Shown here piece by piece: positions 33,698-42,653 of a DNA stretch of 64,000 nt; the stretch's first letter is position 1, and each line of letters begins with the position of its first letter. Under the pieces are notes generated by a model, which was not told the origin of the DNA, searched no databases, and saw nothing but the letters and a program-made list of their open reading frames with translations. This DNA is from Parvularcula marina. Its GTDB lineage: Bacteria; Pseudomonadota; Alphaproteobacteria; Caulobacterales; Parvularculaceae. The DNA lies in the NCBI RefSeq assembly GCF_003399445.1, contig NZ_QUQO01000001.1, positions 1,609,001 to 1,673,000 of the forward strand. Direction: 5' to 3'. The position numbers and the translations under genes are program-made.

Positions 33698-35235
33698 GCA
33701 TCGTCCTCAACCCCGGTCAGGCAACTCTGACCCTGCTGGAACGGATCTATCGCGGCGAAGAGGCTTTTCACCTCGACCGTACCGCGCGTGCTGGCGTCGA
33801 TCAGTCAGCGGAGAAAATTGCGCAGGCTGTCAGAGGCTCAGCCCCGATCTATGGCGTCAATACAGGCTTTGGGAAGCTGGCATCGGTCCGCATCGAGACA
33901 GCACATATCGAGCAGCTTCAACGCAACCTTATTCTCTCCCATTGCGCCGGCACGGGCGCACCACTTCCTGCGGCGATCACGCGCCTGATCATGGCCTTGA
34001 AACTCTTGTCACTCGGGCGCGGCGCGTCCGGCGTGCGATGGGAGCTCATTGAGCAGATCGAGACTTACGTCGCAGCCGGAATACTACCGGTCATCCCGTC
34101 GCAAGGTTCGGTCGGCGCCTCCGGCGACCTTGCACCTCTTGCCCATATGACTGCGGCGCTGATCGGTGAGGGCGAGGTCGCCTTCCGGGGCGCGACGATG
34201 CAAACGGCGGATGCCTTATCCATGGCAGGGATTTCTCCCCTACCGCTGGGGCCTAAGGAAGGCCTTGCCATGATCAATGGTACGCAGGTGTCGACGGCGC
34301 TGGCGCTTGCCGGGCTCTTCGATGCATGGCGGCTGGCGGTAGGCAGCCTTACGACCTGCGCACTGTCCGTAGACGCCGCAATGGGAACGGCCGCACCTTT
34401 CCGGGAGGAGATCCACCTCCTGCGCGGCCACCCCGGCCAGATCGATGCGGCGCGTCGTCTGCGCGAACTCCTGTCGGGATCCGGTATCAATGCCAGCCAC
34501 ATCGATGGTGACGAGCGTGTCCAGGACCCTTACTGCCTGCGCTGTCAGCCGCAAGTCGCCGGCGCCTGCATCGATCTCATGCGCCGAGCCGGGGCATCCC
34601 TTCTTATCGAAGCCAATGCTGTGACCGATAACCCGCTCGTGCTGCCGGACGGCGACATCGTTTCGGGCGGCAATTTTCACGCTGAGCCCGTGGCCTTTGC
34701 TGCCGACGAGATCGCCATCGCCATTGCCGAAACGGGCGCGATTTCGCAGCGACGCATTTCTCTGCTTGTCGATCCGGCCTTGAGCTATGGCCTGCCGGCT
34801 TTTCTGACGCCCGCGCCCGGGCTGAATTCCGGCCTGATGATCGCGGAAGTCACCTCCGCGGCTCTGATGAGCGAGAACAAGGCGCTCGCCAATCCGCGTT
34901 CGGTCGATTCCACACCGACCTCGGCCAATCAGGAAGACCATGTCTCGATGGCATGTCACGGCGCGCGGCGGCTTGAGGAGATGAATAACAATCTTGCCGG
35001 GATCATCGCGGTCGAGGCGATGGCCGGCGCGCAAGGGATCGATCTGCGCGCGCCCCTCCAGACGAGCGAAAAGCTGTCAGGCGTCATCAAAGAGATCCGC
35101 AGTGTATGCCCTCCGCTTACGGATGACAGGATCCTCTCAGGCGACATAGAGGCTCTGAAGACTGTTGCATTATCGACGACACGACTCGCGGACATAGGCG
35201 GCGTCGCACCCGTCATGCTGGAGCTTGTGCCGTGA
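33694..35235 (+). CDS. hutH: HutH, histidine ammonia-lyase
   Basis: A 513-residue lyase that removes ammonia from histidine to give urocanate, the first hut step. The MIO cofactor triad Ala142-Ser143-Gly144 is seen in [22 protein letters not shown] near residue 53 supplies the catalytic tyrosine. [19 protein letters not shown] is a normal N-terminus. It overlaps hutI and hutG by 4 bp each, so translation is coupled. Confidence 0.97.
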   Translation: MSIVLNPGQATLTLLERIYRGEEAFHLDRTARAGVDQSAEKIAQAVRGSAPIYGVNTGFGKLASVRIETAHIEQLQRNLILSHCAGTGAPLPAAITRLIMALKLLSLGRGASGVRWELIEQIETYVAAGILPVIPSQGSVGASGDLAPLAHMTAALIGEGEVAFRGATMQTADALSMAGISPLPLGPKEGLAMINGTQVSTALALAGLFDAWRLAVGSLTTCALSVDAAMGTAAPFREEIHLLRGHPGQIDAARRLRELLSGSGINASHIDGDERVQDPYCLRCQPQVAGACIDLMRRAGASLLIEANAVTDNPLVLPDGDIVSGGNFHAEPVAFAADEIAIAIAETGAISQRRISLLVDPALSYGLPAFLTPAPGLNSGLMIAEVTSAALMSENKALANPRSVDSTPTSANQEDHVSMACHGARRLEEMNNNLAGIIAVEAMAGAQGIDLRAPLQTSEKLSGVIKEIRSVCPPLTDDRILSGDIEALKTVALSTTRLADIGGVAPVMLELVP

Positions 35236-36038
35236 CCCCGGTAAGTGTTCACGAAGGCACAGCACCCGTCATCCTCGTCCAGCCCCATTCGGGGACATTC
35301 GTTCCCGTAGAGATCGAAGCGCGTCTGAACCCCTGCGGCCGCGAACTTCTTGATACAGACTGGCATGTGGACCGGCTTTATGAAGACCTCCTTCCAGAGG
35401 CCAGCGTGGTCCGGGCGAATTTTCATCGCTATGTCATCGACGCCAATCGCGACCCTTCCGGCGTCAGCCTCTATCCCGGCCAGAACACGACCGGCCTCGT
35501 CCCTCTCGTCACGTTTGACGAACAGCCGATCTGGGCGGAACCGCCTACAGATGAAGAGATTGAGGCGCGGCGCAGGGACTATCATTCCGCCTATCATGCT
35601 GCGCTGTCGCTGGAGATCGAAAGGGTGAAGGCCCGCCACGGCGTCGCCGTTCTTTATGACTGCCATTCGATCAGGTCCCGGTTGCCCTTCCTCTTCGAAG
35701 GTGAGTTGCCCGACCTCAATATCGGCACGAATAATGGCGAGAGCTGCGCACGCGCCCTCGAGAGTGCTGCCACTGATATTTGTGCGCAGTCGGATTTTTC
35801 TTGCGTCCTCAATGGCCGTTTCCGGGGCGGCTGGACGACTCGTCATTATGGAAAACCCCGAACGGGCGTCCATGCGATCCAGATGGAGATCGCCCAGCAC
35901 TGCTATCTTGAAACCGAAGCGCCGCCCTTCGCCTATAACGACAGCAAGGCAGATAAATTGCGCAAAACGCTCAAACAGATACTCGAACGCGTCAATGCGC
36001 TGGCGCTCAGCGGAGAACTCGAAGGAGACGGATCGTGA
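35232..36038 (+). CDS. hutG: HutG, N-formylglutamate deformylase
   Basis: A 268-residue N-formylglutamate amidohydrolase that gives glutamate and formate. The N-terminus [14 protein letters not shown], the motif [13 protein letters not shown] and the metal-type YDCHSIRS match the family. The start is GTG (35232), overlapping the hutH stop, and the end overlaps hutU by 4 bp. With hutF it forms the deiminase branch of the pathway; no hutG-type formiminoglutamase is present. Confidence 0.93.
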   Translation: MTPVSVHEGTAPVILVQPHSGTFVPVEIEARLNPCGRELLDTDWHVDRLYEDLLPEASVVRANFHRYVIDANRDPSGVSLYPGQNTTGLVPLVTFDEQPIWAEPPTDEEIEARRRDYHSAYHAALSLEIERVKARHGVAVLYDCHSIRSRLPFLFEGELPDLNIGTNNGESCARALESAATDICAQSDFSCVLNGRFRGGWTTRHYGKPRTGVHAIQMEIAQHCYLETEAPPFAYNDSKADKLRKTLKQILERVNALALSGELEGDGS

Positions 36039-37702
36039 CTGACAGACTGGCCAACAGACGTGAGGTCAAGGCCCCAACCGGATCAGAGCTCAACTGCCTT
36101 TCATGGACGACGGAAGCACCTTTCCGTATGCTGCATAATAATCTCGATCGTGAGGTGGCGGAGAATCCGGACGAACTCGTCGTCTATGGCGGCATAGGGC
36201 GGGCCGCCCGCACATGGGCTGACTTCGACAGAATTTCTACCGCACTGAAGACGTTACGCGAGGACCAGACGTTGCTGGTTCAATCGGGCCGGCCGGTTGG
36301 TGTTTTCGAGACGCACAAGGATGCGCCGCGCGTGCTCATCGCCAACTCCAACCTCGTTCCACACTGGGCGACCTGGGAGAAATTCAACGAACTCGACCGC
36401 AAAGGGCTGATGATGTACGGCCAGATGACAGCCGGATCGTGGATCTATATCGGTACGCAGGGGATCGTTCAGGGGACGTATGAAACATTCGTCGAGGCGG
36501 GCCGGCGCCACTACAGCGGCGATTTAAAGGGACGCTGGATCCTGACCGGCGGGCTCGGCGGCATGGGCGGCGCACAGCCGCTCGCCGCGGTAATGGCCGG
36601 CGCCTGCTGCCTCGCGGTCGAATGCAATCCCGACAGCATCGATTTCCGTCTGCGTACGCGCTATCTCGATGAGAAGGCCGAAACGCTGGACGAGGCGCTC
36701 GAGATGATCGAGCGCTGGACAAAGGCCGGAGAAGCAAAATCAGTCGGCCTTCTCGGCAATGCCGCCGACATCTTTCCCGAACTCGTCAAGCGCGGCGTGA
36801 AGCCTGACATCGTCACCGATCAGACCTCGGCCCATGACCCGGTGAACGGCTATCTACCGCTTGGCTGGACGATGGCAGAATGGCGCACCAAACGCGAAAC
36901 TGATCCGAAGGCGGTCGAAAAAGCTGCACGCGCCTCAATGAAAATCCATGTGCAGGCGATGCTGGATTTCTGGAATGCAGACGTTCCGACACTCGATTAC
37001 GGCAACAACATCCGCCAGATGGCGTTTGAAGAAGGGCTTGAGAAGGCGTTTGATTTTCCAGGCTTTGTGCCGGCCTATATCCGCCCGCTCTTCTGCCGTG
37101 GCGTCGGGCCGTTCCGCTGGGCGGCGCTATCCGGTGATCCGGAAGATATTTACCGTACGGACGAAAAAGTAAAAGAGCTGCTGCCGGACAATGCGCATCT
37201 GCATAACTGGCTCGACATGGCGCGCGCGCGGATTTCGTTCCAAGGGTTGCCGGCGCGGATCTGCTGGGTCGGATTGGGTGATCGCCATCGCCTCGGGCTC
37301 GCCTTCAACGAAATGGTCGCAAACGGTGAACTCAAGGCGCCGGTCGTGATCGGCCGCGATCATCTCGATTCAGGGTCGGTCGCCAGCCCGAACCGTGAAA
37401 CCGAGGCGATGAAAGACGGCTCGGACGCCGTATCCGACTGGCCGCTCCTGAATGCGCTTCTGAACACTGCGTCCGGCGCCACCTGGGTGTCACTGCATCA
37501 TGGCGGCGGCGTCGGCATGGGCTTCTCGCAGCATGCCGGCATGGTCATCGTCGCCGATGGTACCGAAGACGCCGCGCGGCGCCTGAAGCGTGTCCTCTGG
37601 AACGATCCGGCGAGCGGCGTCATGCGCCACGCGCACGCAGGCTATGATGATGCTGTGGCGTGCGCGCAGGAGATGGGTTTGGAACTCGGCCTATCGAAGT
37701 AG
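36035..37702 (+). CDS. hutU: HutU, urocanate hydratase
   Basis: A 555-residue NAD-containing urocanate hydratase that converts urocanate to imidazolonepropionate. The glycine-rich [16 protein letters not shown] (from about residue 170) binds NAD. The late block [21 protein letters not shown] carries the conserved cysteine, and [15 protein letters not shown] is another family mark. The start is GTG with GAAGGAG seven bases upstream. It closes the rightward hut operon; the downstream 87 bp before the tRNA hold nothing I can identify. Confidence 0.97.
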   Translation: MTDRLANRREVKAPTGSELNCLSWTTEAPFRMLHNNLDREVAENPDELVVYGGIGRAARTWADFDRISTALKTLREDQTLLVQSGRPVGVFETHKDAPRVLIANSNLVPHWATWEKFNELDRKGLMMYGQMTAGSWIYIGTQGIVQGTYETFVEAGRRHYSGDLKGRWILTGGLGGMGGAQPLAAVMAGACCLAVECNPDSIDFRLRTRYLDEKAETLDEALEMIERWTKAGEAKSVGLLGNAADIFPELVKRGVKPDIVTDQTSAHDPVNGYLPLGWTMAEWRTKRETDPKAVEKAARASMKIHVQAMLDFWNADVPTLDYGNNIRQMAFEEGLEKAFDFPGFVPAYIRPLFCRGVGPFRWAALSGDPEDIYRTDEKVKELLPDNAHLHNWLDMARARISFQGLPARICWVGLGDRHRLGLAFNEMVANGELKAPVVIGRDHLDSGSVASPNRETEAMKDGSDAVSDWPLLNALLNTASGATWVSLHHGGGVGMGFSQHAGMVIVADGTEDAARRLKRVLWNDPASGVMRHAHAGYDDAVACAQEMGLELGLSK

Positions 37703-37789
37703 GCTGACGAAGGTCGCGACTGAAGCGCGGTCGATCTGGTCGCCCCAGTGGAAGCAACGGACAAAGCACAGTTAGCTGTGAAGGAAAAA

Positions 37790-37866
<77 letters not shown>

Positions 37867-37986
37867 GAAGAGGACCCCCGATAGCGGTCCTTGACGAGGT
37901 CAGCAAGAAGAAAGCTGAGCCATAAGCTCAAGGCCCTCGTTTACAGCCAACCTGCACAGGCCCGCGTGCACCAACCCCCCGAGGTA

Positions 37987-38027
37987 CAAAAAACCCGGCA
38001 TCGCCATCTGGCCATGCCGGGTTCTTA
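37987..38027 (-). terminator. Terminator after the YbjN-like gene
   Basis: On the minus strand AACCCGGCAT and ATGCCGGGTT pair around a 12-base loop and are followed by TTTTTTG. Confidence 0.85.
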
Positions 38028-38048
38028 AAATTCGAATGCGAGAAGCGC

Positions 38049-38789
38049 TTAGCGCTCGCCCGTCACCTGGTTGACGATACGGCCAGGGGCCAGACCATCT
38101 GCCTTCACGAAGGTGTCGACCACATCGGTCAGCGCTTCGAAGCTGACTTCGTGGCTGGACGGGTTCAGGCCAACCTGCTGGGCAAGCGACGCATTGGCGA
38201 GGATGCCGCGCATGTTGAGACCATTGGCCGACAGATCGCTGTCGGTCGGCGCCTTCACCGTATTGGTAGCTTCATAAAGATGGCGGTCAAAGGTGGATGC
38301 CATGTGCAGGTAATTGGCGATCGAGATCGCAAGGTTACCGCGCGGTGTGCCGTAATCTGCAATGTCATAGCGGCTGACATAGGCGACGCCTGAGTCATCA
38401 AGACCCGTCGAGACGAACGCATAGCGGTAGTTGAAGGCCGCAACCGTGCGCGACGGCGCGTTGCTCTTGAACAGGGCCAGCATGTGCAGCCCGCGGCACT
38501 TGGTGCCTTTGTCGTTACAAGCCGTCGGCGTGAGCTGGAATTTGAGGCCGTTCGGTGCCGCGGCGAGAATGATTTTCTGGCCATCGGGCAGCTTTGCGCC
38601 CTGATATTTCAGGCCCATCTCATCAAGGATCGGCAGGATCGAGACCGCATCAAAGCTCTCAAGAATTTCCGTTGGATTGGAAATCGGTGCTTTCTCTACA
38701 GCCAAGGAATTGCTTTGTGCCGCTGCTATCCCCATAGCCAGCGACCCGGCAGCCGCAATACATGCGCCTTTCAGAATGTTCTTGATCAT
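38049..38789 (-). CDS. Exported YbjN-domain-like protein
   Basis: A 246-residue exported protein. A signal peptide (MIKNILKGACIAAAGSLAMGIAAAQ) is followed by a region that reads like a YbjN domain: LDEMGLKYQG, then NYRYAFVSTGLDDSGVAYVSRYDIADYGTPRGNLAISIANYLHMASTF. The start at 38789 follows GGGGATGAG; an in-frame ATG ten codons upstream is not preferred. The C-terminal 80 residues are not recognised. YbjN proteins are linked to stress and motility in E. coli, but the exported form's job is unknown. It has its own terminator. Confidence 0.65.
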   Translation of the reverse strand: MIKNILKGACIAAAGSLAMGIAAAQSNSLAVEKAPISNPTEILESFDAVSILPILDEMGLKYQGAKLPDGQKIILAAAPNGLKFQLTPTACNDKGTKCRGLHMLALFKSNAPSRTVAAFNYRYAFVSTGLDDSGVAYVSRYDIADYGTPRGNLAISIANYLHMASTFDRHLYEATNTVKAPTDSDLSANGLNMRGILANASLAQQVGLNPSSHEVSFEALTDVVDTFVKADGLAPGRIVNQVTGER

Positions 38790-38938
38790 CTCATCCCCAG
38801 TCAGTTCGTTGCCCACCATCGCCGCCCTGCTACAGCGGCATCACAGGAAGTCTTAACCCAAAAAACGCCATTGGGGTAGCCGCCCCGACCTGAAATCCCC
38901 AAAAACACCCCCAGATCGACGCAGGATCCACTCCTTTC

Positions 38939-40276
38939 ATGCCCAAAAATCCTCCCATCACCCAGCCTTCGAAAAAGCCGAAAATCATTGAAGGCCTGGC
39001 AAGCCGGGGCGCAGCCCTTGATATCCTTCGCCTTTTGCGCAGCGGTTTGGCGCTTGATGAGGCGCTTTCTGTCTCAAAGACGTTTGAATCGCTTGAGGGG
39101 GCGGATCGCGGCTTCGCGCGGGCACTGGTCATGACCGTGCTGCGCCGGCGCAACACGCTTGATGAAATCTACGCGCCTTTCCTCGACCGACCGCTGAAAC
39201 CGAACCAGCACGAGGTGCGGACCATTCTGCGGCTGGCGGCCGCGCAAATCATCTTCCTTGAGACCCCGCCTCATGCTGCCGCCTCGACTGCTGTGGATCT
39301 GGCGCGCGAGCGCCGGGAGACGGCGGGCTTTGCCAAGTTGATCAACGCGCTTTGCCGCCGCATGGCGGAGGCCGACCCCGAGCGGATCAAGGCTCTGCCG
39401 CCCCGCACCGACACGCCCGGCTGGTTCTGGCGCAAGCTTGAGCGCAGCCATGGCGCAAAGGCCGCCCGCACTATCGCGCAGGTTCATGCCTCAGAGCCGC
39501 CGCTCGACCTTACCTTCCGAACGTCAGCCGACCGTGATGAATGGGCGGAAAAGTTGGGTGCCGAGCCTGTGGGGGAGGTATCGCTCCGCCAGCTCGACCG
39601 CGGACGGACCGAGAATATTGAGGGGTATGAGGACGGTATCTGGTGGGTCCAGGATCTCGCCGCCACCCTGCCCGCCCGCCTTGCCGGCGACGTTGCAGGC
39701 AAGCGCGTCTATGACCTTTGTGCCGCTCCCGGCGGCAAGACGATGCAGCTGGCTGCGGCAGGCGCGGATGTCACGGCTGTCGACATCTCCCCCTCACGGA
39801 TGGAGCGGCTGACGGCAAACCTTCAGCGCACCAATCTTAAGGCGACAAGCTTCATCTGTGATGTCCTCGACTGGCAACCCGAAGACCTTGCCGATGTCGT
39901 TCTTCTTGATGCGCCCTGCACAGCGACGGGGACTGTCCGTCGGCACCCGGACCTTCTCTGGTCAAAGAAAGAAGAAGACGCCGAAGCCCTCGCCGTCCTT
40001 CAGGACCGGATGCTCGATCATGTCACCGCCATGGTTGCACCCGGCGGGCTTCTGATCTTTGCGACCTGCTCGCTCCTCCCCGAAGAGGGGGAGGAACGAG
40101 CCGCAAGGTTCCTGAAGACGCATCCCGAATTTGAGCGCGTGCCCGTGACCGAGGAAGATGTTGCCGGCCTGCCGGTGATCAACCGTGACGGAGACCTGCG
40201 CTGCACCCCGGCCGTCCTTGCCGACAAGGGCGGCATGGACGGGTTCTTTGCGGCACGCTTCCGCAAGAAAGACTAG
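38939..40276 (+). CDS. RsmB-type 16S rRNA (cytosine-C5) methyltransferase
   Basis: A 445-residue RNA methyltransferase of the NOL1/NOP2/Sun family. The first 140 residues look like a NusB-type RNA-binding domain (ASRGAALDILRLLRSG..., INALCRRMAE). The SAM site is VYDLCAAPGGKTMQLAAAGADVTAVDIS, the catalytic cysteines are in LDAPCTATGTVRRHPD and FATCSLLPEEGE. RsmB methylates C967 of 16S rRNA in E. coli; that role is likely but not certain for this paralogue. It ends one base before a convergent gene. Confidence 0.88.
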   Translation: MPKNPPITQPSKKPKIIEGLASRGAALDILRLLRSGLALDEALSVSKTFESLEGADRGFARALVMTVLRRRNTLDEIYAPFLDRPLKPNQHEVRTILRLAAAQIIFLETPPHAAASTAVDLARERRETAGFAKLINALCRRMAEADPERIKALPPRTDTPGWFWRKLERSHGAKAARTIAQVHASEPPLDLTFRTSADRDEWAEKLGAEPVGEVSLRQLDRGRTENIEGYEDGIWWVQDLAATLPARLAGDVAGKRVYDLCAAPGGKTMQLAAAGADVTAVDISPSRMERLTANLQRTNLKATSFICDVLDWQPEDLADVVLLDAPCTATGTVRRHPDLLWSKKEEDAEALAVLQDRMLDHVTAMVAPGGLLIFATCSLLPEEGEERAARFLKTHPEFERVPVTEEDVAGLPVINRDGDLRCTPAVLADKGGMDGFFAARFRKKD

Positions 40277-40822
40277 CTAGCGCGCAAAGCCGCCCAGCCA
40301 GTTCCAGAATTCTGCCGGATTATTCTGGCAGAATTTTCTCAGCACACGCGCATAATCGAGCAATGGCTGGACTTCATCGATCCTGACACCAAGGCGTTCG
40401 GAGATTTCATCAATCGCCGAGCCGTCAGATGTCATCCGATATGCGGTGAAGGCTCGCCACTCATCTGTCTCGGAGAGAAGCCCGCGCAACAACTCATCCC
40501 TTGCCTCAAAGGCTGACTGGGAAAGCTCCCTGCCGCGTCCTTCATTATTCCTCTTTGAACAGATCGTGCAGCTATTCTCGATACATTCACCGAACAGAAC
40601 GATTTGCGCTTCGTGACGGCCAGCCTTGTCCGACACATTCGAGCCTTCACCTGAGGACGCACCTCCTCTGCTTGCCTGCCTTTTCCAGACAGCAAGCGCG
40701 GAGACAGTCTTCGCAAACTGATCAAGCGTTGCGGGATCACCGATTTCGATCAGCAAAGTCACGTCCTGCCGAAATTTCCGCGCGCACGGCTCCTCGTCAT
40801 GGAACTCCATTTTATCCACCAC
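40277..40822 (-). CDS. Uncharacterised protein, divergent from a WYL regulator
   Basis: A 181-residue protein that I do not recognise. The first 50 residues have a beta-alpha pattern (FRQDVTLLIEIGDPATLDQFAKTV). A central GECIENSCTICSKRN with three close cysteines could bind a metal. The C-terminal half is helical (FEARDELLRGLLSETDEWRAF, ISERLGVRIDEVQPLLDYARVL) and may hold a helix-turn-helix-like segment. No signal peptide is seen. It shares its 97-bp AT-rich upstream region with a BrxR/CapW-like regulator, so it is the likely target of that regulator. Confidence 0.65.
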   Translation of the reverse strand: MVDKMEFHDEEPCARKFRQDVTLLIEIGDPATLDQFAKTVSALAVWKRQASRGGASSGEGSNVSDKAGRHEAQIVLFGECIENSCTICSKRNNEGRGRELSQSAFEARDELLRGLLSETDEWRAFTAYRMTSDGSAIDEISERLGVRIDEVQPLLDYARVLRKFCQNNPAEFWNWLGGFAR

Positions 40823-40856
40823 CTCATACTCCCAGATTGACGCCGCCCAACGGCAC

Positions 40857-40898
40857 GTATATTAAATATACTCATATAGTTTTTGGGTCAATATAGTT
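40857..40898. promoter_or_regulatory. Candidate operator of the WYL regulator
   Basis: An inverted repeat GTATAT-TAA-ATATAC (40857-40871) is followed by two direct copies of ATATAGTT (40874-40881 and 40891-40898). The stretch is far more AT-rich than its surroundings and lies between the two divergent starts. Confidence 0.5.
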
Positions 40899-40919
40899 AA
40901 TTTACTTATCGGGCGAATC

Positions 40920-41792
40920 ATGCAGCCAAATGATCTCAAACTACGCTGGGGTGTCGAGCAACGCCTTGAATTCATTGAGTATCGGCTGTTCTGGGAGGGG
41001 TATGTAAATCGCGGAGATATTATTGACCGATATGGCGTTTCGGTCCCTCAGGCCTCCAAAGACCTCGCTCAATACCAGGAAGCTGCCCCCGATAATCTCG
41101 ATTACGACCGGCGCGCCAAAAAATATGTGCCGCTGCCAGGATTCAAACCAATCTATCTGAAACCGGATGCCGAGGATTACCTGACCAAGCTGGTGTCACG
41201 CACGTCCCAGTCATCCGATCTGCTGTCGGGTATCGAATATCCAAAGGCGGACATGATCCCGAACCTCAACAGGAAGCTTGATCCTGATGTCCTGCGCAGC
41301 CTGACGACCGCCAGCCGCCACTTGCAGGTCGTGGAGGTTGCCTATCAGTCCATGACGTCAGAAGCGTCTGCACCGACATTGCGGAAGATCAGCCCGCATG
41401 GGTTCGGCAGCGACGGGATGCGGTGGCATGTCCGTGGTTATTGTCACCGGGATGACATCTTCAAGGACTTCCTCATCTCCCGGTTTCACGACATTAGGGC
41501 AATTGAAGCGTCCGAGATTGATCCGAGAACAGACCTTCAATGGCATTCGACACTGAATGTCATCCTTACCCCCAATCCCGCGCTCTCAGAAGCCCAGCAG
41601 GATGTCATTGCAGCAGATTACGGGATGCTGAATGGCCGTCTGGAAGTCGACGTCCGGAAATCATTCCTCTTCTACTTCCTTCGACGATACCGGCTCGACC
41701 TGACAGATCTGTCGCCAGACCCGCGCGAGGCGCCGCTTGTCATCGAAAACCGGTCGGCGTTTGAAGAAGCACTTGTTTCAAATCAGAACTGA
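40920..41792 (+). CDS. WYL-domain transcriptional regulator (BrxR/CapW-like)
   Basis: A 290-residue regulator. The N-terminal winged helix (RWGVEQRLEFIEYRLFWEGYVNRGDIIDRYGVSVPQASKDLAQYQ) and the following YDRRAKKYVP closely resemble BrxR/CapW proteins. A central WYL-type domain (SPHGFGSDGMRWHVRGYCHRDDIFKDFLISRF) and a C-terminal helical cap follow. BrxR and CapW control BREX and CBASS defence genes in other bacteria. No recognisable defence effector is beside it; the only close neighbour is the unknown 181-residue gene on the other strand. Confidence 0.85.
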   Translation: MQPNDLKLRWGVEQRLEFIEYRLFWEGYVNRGDIIDRYGVSVPQASKDLAQYQEAAPDNLDYDRRAKKYVPLPGFKPIYLKPDAEDYLTKLVSRTSQSSDLLSGIEYPKADMIPNLNRKLDPDVLRSLTTASRHLQVVEVAYQSMTSEASAPTLRKISPHGFGSDGMRWHVRGYCHRDDIFKDFLISRFHDIRAIEASEIDPRTDLQWHSTLNVILTPNPALSEAQQDVIAADYGMLNGRLEVDVRKSFLFYFLRRYRLDLTDLSPDPREAPLVIENRSAFEEALVSNQN

Positions 41793-41802
41793 GGTGCGCC
41801 GA

Positions 41803-42096
41803 TCAGAGCTCCGGGCGGCTGCGGCGGATCTCATCGACGGCGAGCTTGGCATCACGCAGGCCTGCGCCCGTATCCTCCCGCAAGCGCCGGATCGCCGGGA
41901 TGACTTTTTTCTCGGCCAAAAGGTTGTCGATATCGGCGCGCGCTTCTGCGGTCAGTTTTGACACCAGCAGCCCGGGGTCCTGCGCCGGCTGGGCCAGCGC
42001 CCGGTCCTCATCAGTGGCGCGCGCAAAACGGCCCATCACATAGCCGAGAATGAAGACCCCGAAGAGGAGCCATAAGGAGGTTGCGCCGCTTTCCAT
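41803..42096 (-). CDS. Membrane-anchored protein with L7/L12-C-terminal-like domain
   Basis: A 97-residue protein. One N-terminal membrane helix (SLWLLFGVFILGYVMGRFA) is followed by an acidic linker and a C-terminal 45 residues. The last stretch, IPAIRRLREDTGAGLRDAKLAVDEI, follows the pattern of the ribosomal L7/L12 C-terminal domain (I-K-x-V/I-R-x-x-T-G-x-G-L-K-x-A-K-x-x-V). Such membrane-tethered L7/L12-like domains occur in several bacteria and are of unknown function. It lies head-to-head with rpsO, 134 bp apart. Confidence 0.6.
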   Translation of the reverse strand: MESGATSLWLLFGVFILGYVMGRFARATDEDRALAQPAQDPGLLVSKLTAEARADIDNLLAEKKVIPAIRRLREDTGAGLRDAKLAVDEIRRSRPEL

Positions 42097-42229
42097 GAAA
42101 TGACGCTAGCACCAATGACTTGCCGCAATCTTAGCGCTTGCCTTGGCCCTACTTTGCCCATATGAGCGCCCCCTTCCGCTGGACGGTGCCCCGGCGGGAA
42201 TTCTGATATCGGCACCGCGGAGAAGAAAA

Positions 42230-42499
42230 ATGTCGATTACGCCCGAGCGTAAAGCCGAACTTATTGCCGAATACGCCATCAAAGAAGGCGACACCGGCTC
42301 CCCCGAAGTTCAGGTCGCGATCCTGACGGACCGGATCAACACGCTGACCGAGCACTTCAAAGAGCACAAAAAAGACAATCACTCGCGCCGCGGCCTCCTC
42401 AAAATGGTTTCGCAGCGCCGCCGCCTGCTCGATTATGTCCGCGCCAAGGAAGAAGCACGCTACCTGTCGCTGATCGAGCGCCTGTCGCTGCGCCGCTAA
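42230..42499 (+). CDS. rpsO: 30S ribosomal protein S15
   Basis: An 89-residue S15. The family signature ([34 protein letters not shown]) and the C-terminal [23 protein letters not shown] are intact. S15 binds 16S rRNA helices in the platform. The start at 42230 follows GGAGAAG; an upstream in-frame extension to 42143 is rejected. The usual neighbours truB and pnp are absent here. A terminator follows. Confidence 0.98.
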   Translation: MSITPERKAELIAEYAIKEGDTGSPEVQVAILTDRINTLTEHFKEHKKDNHSRRGLLKMVSQRRRLLDYVRAKEEARYLSLIERLSLRR

Positions 42500-42524
42500 T
42501 CCGCGCGAACATCTGAATTTGAAG

Positions 42525-42556
42525 AGGCCGCCCGGAACACCCGAGGCGGCCTTTTT
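42525..42556 (+). terminator. Terminator after rpsO
   Basis: AGGCCGCC and GGCGGCCT pair around a 12-base loop and are followed by TTTT. Confidence 0.9.
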
Positions 42557-42653
42557 CATCTTCAAGTTCTCTGACCGAAACGTCACGCCAGCGCGTTAAC
42601 CTTGAGGACTCGAATTCAGCTATAGTGATGGATCACTGAACGCTGGAGGCCCC

